Assembly (NCBI GenBank): GCA_963840075.1
Contig: CAWIXS010000013.1
Coordinates: forward strand, 1 to 64,000
Origin: AWTP1-13 sp963840075
Lineage (GTDB): Bacteria; Pseudomonadota; Alphaproteobacteria; Rhizobiales; Hyphomicrobiaceae
Direction of reading: 5' to 3'
Length of the DNA stretch: 64,000 nucleotides
Position numbers and translations under genes: made by a program
Part shown: positions 51,455 to 59,110 of the stretch, piece after piece
Position numbering within the stretch: the first letter of the stretch is position 1
Layout: the number at the start of each line of letters is the position of its first letter
The notes under the pieces: model-generated
The model's input: the letters and a program-made list of their open reading frames with translations, nothing else
Database searches by the model: none
Told to the model about the DNA's origin: nothing

Positions 51455-52167
51455 GATACGCTCTCTCCACTTCGGGATCCTTGACGATCTGGGCGGGGGA
51501 GCCCTCCGCGATCTTGCGGCCGGCGTCGAGCACGACGACGCGCTCGCAGAAGCGGAACACGGCCCGCATGATGTGCTCGATCATGATCACGGCCACGCCG
51601 CGCGCGTTGAGCTTGAACAGGATGTCGAGGATCTCGTCAACCTCCGAGCTGGAGAGCCCCGCCATGGCCTCGTCGGAGATCAGCAGGCGCGGCTTGGCGG
51701 CGAGCGCGCGCGCCAGCTCCAGCTTGCGCATGTCCACCTGGGTCAGGCGTCCGCAGATCTCGGTTGGCGCGGCCCTCGAAGCCGACGAGATTGAGGATCT
51801 CGCGCGCCTCCCCCTCCGGATCGGCGCCGCGGTTGCCGCGCGCGACGGCATACTCCATCGGGATCATCAGGTTCTGCAGGATCGTCATGCTGCGGAACGG
51901 GCGCGGGATCTGGAAGCTGCGCACGATGCCGCGGCGCGTGCGGCGGTGCGCGGGCAGCCGCGTGATGTCGGCGTCCTCGAACGTGATCGCGCCCTGGTCG
52001 CACAGGAGCGCGCCGGAGATGCAGTTGATCATGGTGGTCTTGCCGGAGCCGTTCGGTCCGATCAGGCCGAGGCGCTCGCTCGCGCCCAGATGCAGGTCGA
52101 CCGAGCTCAGCGCGACGAACCCGCCGAAGCGCTTGGTGAGGGAGCGGACCTGAAGCAGGGGGTTCAT
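51444..52167 (-). CDS. livG: Branched-chain-amino-acid-type ABC transporter ATP-binding protein LivG, frameshifted
   Basis: The LivG ATPase starts MNPLLQVRSLTKRFGGFVAL with Walker A (IGPNGSGKTTMINCISG); the second half (EICGRLTQVDMRKLELARAL, Walker B LLISDEAMAGLS, IEHIMRAVF) lies in another frame. At the break (near 51770) the DNA reads AACCGAGATC whereas AACCGCGAGATC keeps the frame; one CG is missing. The signature helix reads LTQVDMRKLELARALA, the degenerate form common in LivG. The joined length of about 241 is normal. Confidence 0.88.
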
Positions 52168-53528
52168 GACGGCGCCGTGCCGGCTTTATGCCGCGCGTAC
52201 AGCCACCTCACCTTGGCGGTCAAGAGGAACACGCAGGCCGGTACGGTGATCGCGACGAGCAATGCCTGGAGTCCGATGCCCACGCCGAGCCTCCACAGGA
52301 GGAAGGCGAAGGCGACGAGCGCGGGCATCGACAGCAGCCACGCCCACCCTGCGAGCTGCAGCAGGCCGCAGGCCGCCCCGAACAGCAGGCCTCCCAGGAC
52401 GATGGCACTGATGGCGGCGGCCGTGGCTGCCGCGTCTGCCGAGGCCAGCGCCGCCGTCACCGCTGCCATGCCTGCGATGATCGCGACCATGCTGGCGATG
52501 AAGCTGTAGCTGGCGATGCCGATCAGGCCTGCGGCTTGCCAGCTGAGATGCGACGGAGCCGCCTTGGCGAGGAACTCGTGCACCAGTCCGACGATCCCGC
52601 GCGGCGCCATGATGACGAAGGCCACCAGGATGACGCCGACGAGGAGCACATTGAGCTCCGAGGAGATCGTGACCGAGATGATCTGCTGCGCCAGGCCGAG
52701 CAGCAGCGCGCCGAGGACCGGCCCGTACCAGAAGGCGGTGCCGCCGATCATGGGCATGGCAATGGCGTTGACGGCGATCTCGAGCGAGAACGCCGACGCC
52801 GGGTCCACGAACGACACCATGAACGGATAGGGCGCGCCTGCCACGCCCATCAGGGCGCCCATGGCGGTCGCCGAGATCAGCTTGAGGCGCAGGGTCGGCA
52901 CGCCCATGCACTCTGCCGCGAGCTCGTCGTCGCGGATGGCGGCGAGCCCGCGGCCGAACTTGGAGTTGGCGATGTAGCGCGAGACCACGATGGCCGTCAG
53001 CGCGAGCCCCAGCATGAGCACGAACAGGTACTTCGCATAGCTCGTGAAGGAGAGGAGGCCTGCGAGGAGCTGGGGCGGCTCGGGTGTGAGGATGGGGGTG
53101 CCTTTGGCCGCGCCGACGTAGCTCCAGTTGTTCATGAACGTCTGGAACACGATCGCCAGCGCCAGCGTGGCAATGGCGAAGTAGACGCCGCGCAGGCGCA
53201 GCGTCAGATAGCCGGTGCCGAGCCCGATCAGGCCGCACAGCACCGCGCCTGCGAGGACGTAGACGATGAGCGGCGCATCGAGACCGAGGCTCGGCAGGAG
53301 CTTGTGGAGCGCGACGCTGGAATAGGCGCCGAGCGCAAAGAAGCCGGCGCTGCCGAAGTTCACATAGCCGGTGAAGCCGCCCAGGATGTTCCAGGCGACG
53401 GCCATGATCAGCGCCTGCAGGATCGCGTAGGCGGCGGTGAAGTAATACTCGTTGTCGGTGAACGCGGCGAACGCTCCGCCCGCCACCAGTGCCGCGACGA
53501 CGAGGCCCCAGAACCCCAAGGACCTCAT
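52164..53528 (-). CDS. livM: Branched-chain-amino-acid-type ABC transporter permease LivM with C-terminal extension
   Basis: The 454-residue membrane protein has the LivM core: YAILQALIMAVAWNILGGFT, GYVNFGSAGFFALGAYSSVA, and the EAA-like DELAAECMGVPTLRLKLIS. Typical LivM is 320-350 residues; here about 120 more residues follow with four to five additional hydrophobic helices (ASYSFIASMVAIIAGMAAVT, AISAIVLGGLLFGAACGLL). The ATG at 53528 overlaps the livH stop (ATGA). Confidence 0.9.
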   Translation of the reverse strand: MRSLGFWGLVVAALVAGGAFAAFTDNEYYFTAAYAILQALIMAVAWNILGGFTGYVNFGSAGFFALGAYSSVALHKLLPSLGLDAPLIVYVLAGAVLCGLIGLGTGYLTLRLRGVYFAIATLALAIVFQTFMNNWSYVGAAKGTPILTPEPPQLLAGLLSFTSYAKYLFVLMLGLALTAIVVSRYIANSKFGRGLAAIRDDELAAECMGVPTLRLKLISATAMGALMGVAGAPYPFMVSFVDPASAFSLEIAVNAIAMPMIGGTAFWYGPVLGALLLGLAQQIISVTISSELNVLLVGVILVAFVIMAPRGIVGLVHEFLAKAAPSHLSWQAAGLIGIASYSFIASMVAIIAGMAAVTAALASADAAATAAAISAIVLGGLLFGAACGLLQLAGWAWLLSMPALVAFAFLLWRLGVGIGLQALLVAITVPACVFLLTAKVRWLYARHKAGTAPS

Positions 53529-54406
53529 GAGTGCCTGCCCAGTATGCCGGAGGGCCTGATCGCGAGCGTGAGGAGCAGGAGGCCGAACGCCACCGCCGGC
53601 GCCCACGAGGGGCTGGCGAAGGTCTGCACGAAGCTTTCGGCGATGCCGAGGATGAAGGCCGCAAGCACGGTGCCGGGCAGGCTGCCCATGCCGCCCAGCA
53701 CCACGATGGCGAAGGCCCGGCCGATGTACTCGCGGTTGATCGACGGCTCGACCGGGCCGATGATGATGAGCAGCGCCCCGGCGATGGACGCGGTGGAGAG
53801 CGCCAGCCCGAACGCGATCTGCTTGATCCTGACGGGGTTCGCACCCATCAGCTGCAGCGCCTGCCGGTCCTGGGACACGGCAAGAATGGCGCGGCCGACG
53901 AAGGTCTTGGACATGAAGAGATGGAGCCCGAATGTCATCAGCATCGAGACGGCGAAGGGAATGGCCATGCGCAGGGGAATATCGACGACGCCGATCTTCC
54001 AGTTCACGCCGATGTAGGGCGCGGGCACCAGCCGGTAGTCCACGCCGTAGATCAGGATCAGCGTCACCTCGATGATGAACATGAGGCCGAAGAAGAACGC
54101 CAGTCCGCTGAGCGATTCCTGCCCGGTGCGTTCGAAGCACGAATAGTAGATGCGGTAGACGACGATCCCCAGCACGAAGAAGGCGGGCGTCATGATGATG
54201 CCCGTCAGGACCGGGTCGAAGCCGTGCAGGGCGCCGAGCAGATAGGCGAAGTAGGAGCCGACGATGATGAAGGCGGGGTGGGCGATGTTGACGATGTCGA
54301 GCTGGCCGAAGGCGATCGACAGGCCGAGTGCCACGGCGGTGTAGAAACCGCCGAGCAGGAGGCCCGCAACGACAGCGTTGGAGAGCAGTACGGGATCGGT
54401 AATCAC
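53525..54406 (-). CDS. livH: Branched-chain-amino-acid-type ABC transporter permease LivH
   Basis: The 293-residue permease has the LivH pattern GLLLGGFYTAVALGLSIAFG, LDIVNIAHPAFIIVGSYFAY and the cytoplasmic loop RAILAVSQDRQALQLMGANP. With LivM it forms the inner-membrane channel. Gene order and overlaps show cotranscription with the binding protein upstream (55 bp gap). Confidence 0.93.
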   Translation of the reverse strand: MITDPVLLSNAVVAGLLLGGFYTAVALGLSIAFGQLDIVNIAHPAFIIVGSYFAYLLGALHGFDPVLTGIIMTPAFFVLGIVVYRIYYSCFERTGQESLSGLAFFFGLMFIIEVTLILIYGVDYRLVPAPYIGVNWKIGVVDIPLRMAIPFAVSMLMTFGLHLFMSKTFVGRAILAVSQDRQALQLMGANPVRIKQIAFGLALSTASIAGALLIIIGPVEPSINREYIGRAFAIVVLGGMGSLPGTVLAAFILGIAESFVQTFASPSWAPAVAFGLLLLTLAIRPSGILGRHS

Positions 54407-54461
54407 TGTCGTCGCGGCGCCTGCCGCCTACTTTGGCCGGCTTTCGAGGGTGCCAGGAGCT

Positions 54462-55724
54462 TCACTGCCTGTAAGGGAAGGCCAGCTCGCCCGTCTTCAC
54501 CGAAGGCGGATGGAGCACGACGCGGCTCCCGGCCTTCGTGAACTGGTCGAGGTCGTTGGCCTTGAGGTCGCGGAACTGCACCATCAGCGCCCGCGACGTC
54601 TGCCATTCGCCGTTGCTGCCGAACTTCACGGGCCCGACGATCGTCTGATAGGTCGACTTGCGCATGTGCTCGGCAAGCTTGGCCTGATCGAGTCCCTTGG
54701 TGGCCTCGACCGCCTGACCCATGACCTCCAGATAGGCGTAGGCCCACGGCGGCAGATAGTGACCCAGGGGGTCGACACCCGCACCCGCCGCCTTCTGCTG
54801 GTACTTCTTCAGGAACGCGTCGATACCCGGGAAATTGAGGGTCGATGCCGGCACCCAGAAGTCGTAGTTGACGACCCCGTTGAGCATCGGGCCGAGGTTC
54901 TTCTGGATGGCGGCGAACTGCAGGCCGACCATGCCGCCGCCGAACAGCTTGGTCTTCAGCTGCAGCTCGTTGGCGGCCTTGACCATGCCCACCGAATCCG
55001 GCGGGTACGATCCGACGTAGACGACATCCGGATTGGTGGCCTGGATAGCGCGGACGATCGGCGCGAAGTCCGTGGTCGTTGCCGGATAGGACTTGTCATA
55101 GACGATCTTGAAGCCCATCTCCTGCGCGTTCTTGCGCGCGCCGTAGACCGCATTCTGCGAGAACTCTGCGTCGGCTGCAGCCAGCGCGACGGTCGTCACG
55201 CCCTTGCTCTTGGCCAGATCGAAGAAGCCGCGCGACCAGTCCACCTTGGGAGATGGGCCGGCCGGCATGATCTGGAAGTAGCGGTCGTACTTGAACTCGT
55301 CGTTGGCCGCTAGTCCGAACAGCGCCGGGAACACCATCTTCTTGCGCATGACGATGTTCATCGCCGGCACGATCACGTTGGTGCCGTAGCTGGAGACGAT
55401 GAGGTCGACCTTGTCGACATCGAGCAGCTTGGTGTAGAGCGGCGGCACCTTCGCCGGGTTGGTCGCATCGTCGTAGTAGACGAACTCGACCTTGCGGCCG
55501 AGCAGGCCGCCCTTGGCGTTCACATCGTCGCGCCAGATCTCCATCGCGATCAGGGCCGACTTGCCGCCGGCGCCGAGCGGTCCGGTGAGCGCCATGGTGA
55601 AGCCGATCCTGACCGGTTTTTCCTGCGCCAGGACCGGCGTGGAGAAGAGGGCGGGGATCAGTACGGTGACAGCGGCGAGCGCTGCAGCCACGCCCACGAG
55701 CCGACGCCACATCGAGTGCGCCAT
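54462..55724 (-). CDS. ABC transporter substrate-binding protein (LivK-like, type I fold)
   Basis: The 420-residue protein has a signal peptide (LVGVAAALAAVTVLIPALFS then TPVLAQ) and the periplasmic binding-protein type I fold: VRIGFTMALTGPLGAGGKSA, VDLIVSSYGTNVIVPAMNIV, and PDVVYVGSYPPDSVGMVKAA. The pocket residues differ from classical leucine-binding proteins, and in this family many members bind aromatic acids. Together with the divergent ring-cleavage dioxygenase this points to uptake of an aromatic growth substrate, an inference. Confidence 0.88.
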   Translation of the reverse strand: MAHSMWRRLVGVAAALAAVTVLIPALFSTPVLAQEKPVRIGFTMALTGPLGAGGKSALIAMEIWRDDVNAKGGLLGRKVEFVYYDDATNPAKVPPLYTKLLDVDKVDLIVSSYGTNVIVPAMNIVMRKKMVFPALFGLAANDEFKYDRYFQIMPAGPSPKVDWSRGFFDLAKSKGVTTVALAAADAEFSQNAVYGARKNAQEMGFKIVYDKSYPATTTDFAPIVRAIQATNPDVVYVGSYPPDSVGMVKAANELQLKTKLFGGGMVGLQFAAIQKNLGPMLNGVVNYDFWVPASTLNFPGIDAFLKKYQQKAAGAGVDPLGHYLPPWAYAYLEVMGQAVEATKGLDQAKLAEHMRKSTYQTIVGPVKFGSNGEWQTSRALMVQFRDLKANDLDQFTKAGSRVVLHPPSVKTGELAFPYRQ

Positions 55725-56015
55725 GGCGGTTCCTCCCTGTGTTGCAGACGGATTTGCTCAGACACTTTTGCACGTACTCTAGGCGTGTCGGCATGCGAAG
55801 CCAAGTCCCCCATGCTGCCCCATGCTGCTGTCACTTGGGGGGACGTTGCCCACCGTCGGCCGGGCGGGCGGCCCGCGGCTCGAACGCGACCCAGGTCATT
55901 GTTCGGTGCACCGGATTGGCTATTGAAGATCGCAAGGCCCGCGCGCACAATCCCGCGCGAGCACCCAAGCCTTGCGCCGTCCCACCCAACTCGGCACACC
56001 AGGGGAGATATGCAC
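55725..56015. other. Divergent promoter region, transporter / dioxygenase
   Basis: This 291-bp gap separates the divergent transporter operon and the dioxygenase gene and should hold both promoters. A direct repeat CCATGCTG...CCATGCTG near 55810-55826 and a G-run follow, but no regulator gene is adjacent and no binding site could be assigned. Confidence 0.35.
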
Positions 56016-57020
56016 ATGCGCGAATACACACCCGAGAATATCACCGACGCCGTGCTGGAGCAGATGTCCACCACGCCCGACGCGCGCATGAAGGAGATCA
56101 TGGAAGGCGCCGTGCGCCACCTGCACGCCTTCGCACGCGACGTGAAGCTGACGCCGGCGGAATGGATGAAGGGCATCGAGTTCATGACCAAGGTCGGCCA
56201 GATGTGCTCCCCTGCGCGTCAGGAGTTCATCCTGTTGTCCGACACGGTGGGTCTCTCGGCGCTCGTCAACATCATGCACGACACGACCAAGATGGAGGAT
56301 GCGACCGGCGCCAGCCTGCTCGGCCCGTTCTTCCGCGAGAGCACGCCCGTTTTCGACTACGGCGCACAGATCTCGAGCAAGACCGAGGGCAAGGAGCTCG
56401 TGCTCTACGGCCGCGTCACCAATGCCCAGGGCCAGCCGCTGCCGAACGCCATGGTGACGGTCTGGCAGACCGCCGCCGACGGCGCGTACGACATCCAAAA
56501 GAGCCTCGAGGTGATCGACTGCCGCGGCATCTTCCGCACCAACGAGGAGGGCAACTATCTGATCCGCACGGTGCGGCCGCTCGGCTACTACATCCCGCTC
56601 GACGGTCCGGTCGGTGCGGTGGTCATCGCCCAGAAGCGCCACGGCAAGCGCCCCGCGCACATCCATTTCCTGATCAGCGCGCCGGGCTATCGCGAGCTCG
56701 TCACGGCGCTCTACCTCGCCGGCGACGAGCATCTGGAGGACGACGTGGTGTTCGGCGCCTCGGGCGATCTGGTGGTCGAGGTGAAGGACAACGATCCCGC
56801 CTCGCCGATTGCGGGCGTGCCGAGCTGCCACTTCGACTTCCGCCTCGCGCGCGAGAGCGAGGCCGACCGGCGCGCCGGCCGCGTCGGCGCCGACCCCGGT
56901 CAGATCACCAAGTCCAGCAACGGCCAGCCGACCGGCCCCTACGGCGCCCCCCCTCCCGAGGTGCTGGCGGCCGAGAAGGACAAGAAGGGCGGCTTCCTCG
57001 GCGGCCTGTTCCGCAAGTGA
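56016..57020 (+). CDS. Intradiol ring-cleavage dioxygenase (hydroxyquinol/catechol 1,2-dioxygenase type)
   Basis: The 334-residue enzyme opens aromatic diols between the two hydroxyls using Fe(III). It has the N-terminal helical dimer domain of catechol/hydroxyquinol dioxygenases (MTKVGQMCSPARQEFILLSD, ASLLGPFFRE), then the catalytic beta-core with iron ligands: Tyr in AADGAYDIQ and PLGYYIPLDGPVG, and both His in KRPAHIHFLIS. The ATG at 56016 follows GGGGAG. The tail is a disordered, glycine- and proline-rich extension (PPPEVLAAEKDKKGGFLGGL). It is probably induced with the divergent transporter. Confidence 0.88.
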   Translation: MREYTPENITDAVLEQMSTTPDARMKEIMEGAVRHLHAFARDVKLTPAEWMKGIEFMTKVGQMCSPARQEFILLSDTVGLSALVNIMHDTTKMEDATGASLLGPFFRESTPVFDYGAQISSKTEGKELVLYGRVTNAQGQPLPNAMVTVWQTAADGAYDIQKSLEVIDCRGIFRTNEEGNYLIRTVRPLGYYIPLDGPVGAVVIAQKRHGKRPAHIHFLISAPGYRELVTALYLAGDEHLEDDVVFGASGDLVVEVKDNDPASPIAGVPSCHFDFRLARESEADRRAGRVGADPGQITKSSNGQPTGPYGAPPPEVLAAEKDKKGGFLGGLFRK

Positions 57021-57047
57021 CGTCCACCCGTCATCCCGGCCGGAGCG

Positions 57048-57299
57048 ATGCACGCCGAAGGCGGGCAGCGCTCCGAGCTGCCCGCTCTCATTCATCGCGT
57101 GGCGGCCGGCGAGACCATCATTATCGAGGCGCCATCGGGCGAGCGCGTGCGCTTGGAGCCGCTGGTACAGACTCCGCAACATCCGAAGCGCGCGCAGCCA
57201 ATGCCGGGCCGGCTCAAAGGCAAGATCGAGGTCCCCGCCCGCCTGACGGAGACAATGTCAGAAGACGAGCTGGAAGATTGGTACGGAAAGAAAGCGTGA
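57048..57299 (+). CDS. Antitoxin-like protein (Phd/VapB type)
   Basis: The 83-residue product contains ELPALIHRVAAGETIIIEAP then SGERVRLEPL, the pattern of Phd/YefM-type antitoxins (…AGEEVVITRHGKPVARL…), and a C-terminal toxin-binding tail (TMSEDELEDWYGKK). It is followed at once by the remains of a PIN-domain toxin. With the toxin broken, it may now be an orphan antitoxin. Confidence 0.65.
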   Translation: MHAEGGQRSELPALIHRVAAGETIIIEAPSGERVRLEPLVQTPQHPKRAQPMPGRLKGKIEVPARLTETMSEDELEDWYGKKA

Positions 57300-57308
57300 C
57301 TGAGGACG

Positions 57309-57625
57309 TTGCTCGATACCCACGCCTCGTTCTGGTGGCTGACCGACGATCCTCGGCTCGGTCGCCCCGCGCGCCGGGTTGTGTCGGATGACCCGGACAC
57401 GGCCGGACCCCAATGGCTGATCGAAATTTCGAGCGGGAGATCGCAAGCGAGGGTTTCGCGCTGCTTGCCATTGAGGTTCTGCATGTGCGTTCGGCCGGCT
57501 TGATGCAAGCTGCGCATCGCGACCCGTTCGATCGGTTGCTTGTCGCACAGGCGGCCAGCGAGGGACTCACCCTCGTAACGTCCGACCAAGCCCTCGCGCC
57601 TTTGGGCGCGAGCTGCCTTTGGTGA
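57309..57625 (+). pseudogene. PIN-domain toxin (VapC type), internally deleted
   Basis: The first frame starts LDTHASFWWLTDDPRLGRPA with the first catalytic aspartate, typical of PIN toxins (LLDTHAFLWWL...). The C-terminal half, EGFALLAIEVLHVRSAGLMQ then HRDPFDRLLVAQAASEGLTL and VTSDQAL, is in another frame, and about 30-40 residues between them, including the central acidic residues (AWEI block), are missing. An internal deletion has destroyed the gene. Confidence 0.7.
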
Positions 57626-57752
57626 GCCAGAGGAGGCCACTACCACGAAGGAGAGACCAGCCACCGCCTCGCATTCCCTTGAACCACGCCAGGCCCCCTC
57701 ATAGAGTGGCTTGCGAAACGCGCAACAAAAACGTCCGGATGGGAGGAAATCC

Positions 57753-58628
57753 ATGAAGGCGGCGCCGTTCAGCTACGTGCGCGCCACGTCGCTTGCCGAT
57801 GCCTTCCGGCTGTGGCGCGAGGCCGGGCCCGAGGCGAAGCTGCTCGCCGGCGGCCAGAGCCTGCTCGCCAGCCTCGCCTTCCGCCTCTCCGAGCCCGCCG
57901 CCCTCATCGACATCTCGCGCGTGCCCGAGCTCGCCGGCGTCTCGCAGGCCGGAGAGACGATCCGCGTCGGCGCCGCCGTCACGCAGGCCGAGCTCGGCCG
58001 CAACGAGCTGATCCGCCGCCACGTGCCGCTCCTCGCCGAGGCGGTGCCGCTGATCGGTCATCCGGCCATCCGCAACCGCGGCAGCGTTGGCGGCTCCCTC
58101 GCCTTCGCCGACCCCGCCGCCGAGCTGCCCGCGTGCGCGGTGGCGCTCGACGCCGTCATCGTCGCGCGCAGCGCCGAGGCCGAGCGGCGCATCCCGGCCG
58201 CTCGCTTCTTCACCGGCCTCTATGCCACCGCGCTCGCGCACAACGAGCTGATCGCAGCGGTGGAATTCCCCGTCGCCAAGTCGGGCGAGCAATGCCTGAT
58301 CCTGGAGGTGGCCCGCCGCTCCGGCGACTACGCCATCGCGGGGCTGGCGGCCAAGGTCAAGGTATCCGGCAACTCCCTGATCGACCCGCGCCTCGTGCTC
58401 TTCGGCGTCGGCGACCGCCCGATCCCCGCGCAGCGCGCGATGGCCGCCGCCTCCGGCAAGCCCGCGACCGCGGAGACCGTCGCCGCCGCCCAGGCCGCGC
58501 TCGACACCGACCTCGATCCGACCGCGGATCAGCATGGCGGCCCCGAGCTGAAGCGCCACCTTGCTCGCGTCCTGCTGGCGCGCGCCTTGAAGCGCCTCTC
58601 CGGCAGCGAGGAGGCGCGCGCTGCATGA
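57753..58628 (+). CDS. Molybdenum hydroxylase FAD-binding medium subunit
   Basis: The 291-residue subunit has the FAD loops LLAGGQSLLASLAFRLSEPA and IRNRGSVGGSLAFADPAAEL, as in CoxM/CutM and other xanthine dehydrogenase family medium chains. It passes electrons from the Fe-S subunit to FAD. The ATG at 57753 begins MKAAPFSYVRATSLADA, the standard start. Its last codons overlap the small-subunit gene (ATGA). Confidence 0.92.
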   Translation: MKAAPFSYVRATSLADAFRLWREAGPEAKLLAGGQSLLASLAFRLSEPAALIDISRVPELAGVSQAGETIRVGAAVTQAELGRNELIRRHVPLLAEAVPLIGHPAIRNRGSVGGSLAFADPAAELPACAVALDAVIVARSAEAERRIPAARFFTGLYATALAHNELIAAVEFPVAKSGEQCLILEVARRSGDYAIAGLAAKVKVSGNSLIDPRLVLFGVGDRPIPAQRAMAAASGKPATAETVAAAQAALDTDLDPTADQHGGPELKRHLARVLLARALKRLSGSEEARAA

Positions 58629-59107
58629 CGACGGAGGTTGCCGTCACGCTGACCGTCAACGGCGAGCGCGTTTCCCGCCGCGTCGAGGCGCGCCGCCACC
58701 TCGTCGACTTCCTCAGGCTCGACCTCGGTCTGATGGGGTCGCATACCGGCTGCGAGCACGGCATCTGCGGCGCCTGCACGGTGCGGGTCGATGGCGCCAT
58801 CGTGCGCGGCTGCCTCGTGCTCGCCGCCGCGCTCGACGGCGCCGAGGTGGAGACCATCGAGGGCGTCTCCGACTCGGGCGAGATCCGCGACCTGCAGGAG
58901 GCCTTCGTCGCCCGCAACGCCGCCCAATGCGGCTATTGCACGCCCGGCATGCTCATCTGTGCCGCCGACCTCCTGAGCGCCAACCCGCGGCCGACGCGCG
59001 CCGAGATCCGCGAGCACCTAGCCGGCAACTACTGCCGCTGCACCGGCTACCACGCCATCGTCGATGCCGTCGAGGCAGTGGCCAAGGCCCGCAACGGGAA
59101 GGCTTGA
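58625..59107 (+). CDS. Molybdenum hydroxylase 2Fe-2S small subunit
   Basis: The 160-residue protein has the plant-type cluster C43, C48, C51 and C63 (GCEHGICGACTV, RGCLVL) and the second cluster C102, C105, C137 and C139 (CGYCTPGM, NYCRCTGYH). It carries electrons between the molybdenum centre and FAD. It starts on the ATGA overlap and ends 3 bp before the large-subunit gene. Confidence 0.95.
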   Translation: MTTEVAVTLTVNGERVSRRVEARRHLVDFLRLDLGLMGSHTGCEHGICGACTVRVDGAIVRGCLVLAAALDGAEVETIEGVSDSGEIRDLQEAFVARNAAQCGYCTPGMLICAADLLSANPRPTRAEIREHLAGNYCRCTGYHAIVDAVEAVAKARNGKA

Positions 59108-59110
59108 GCC

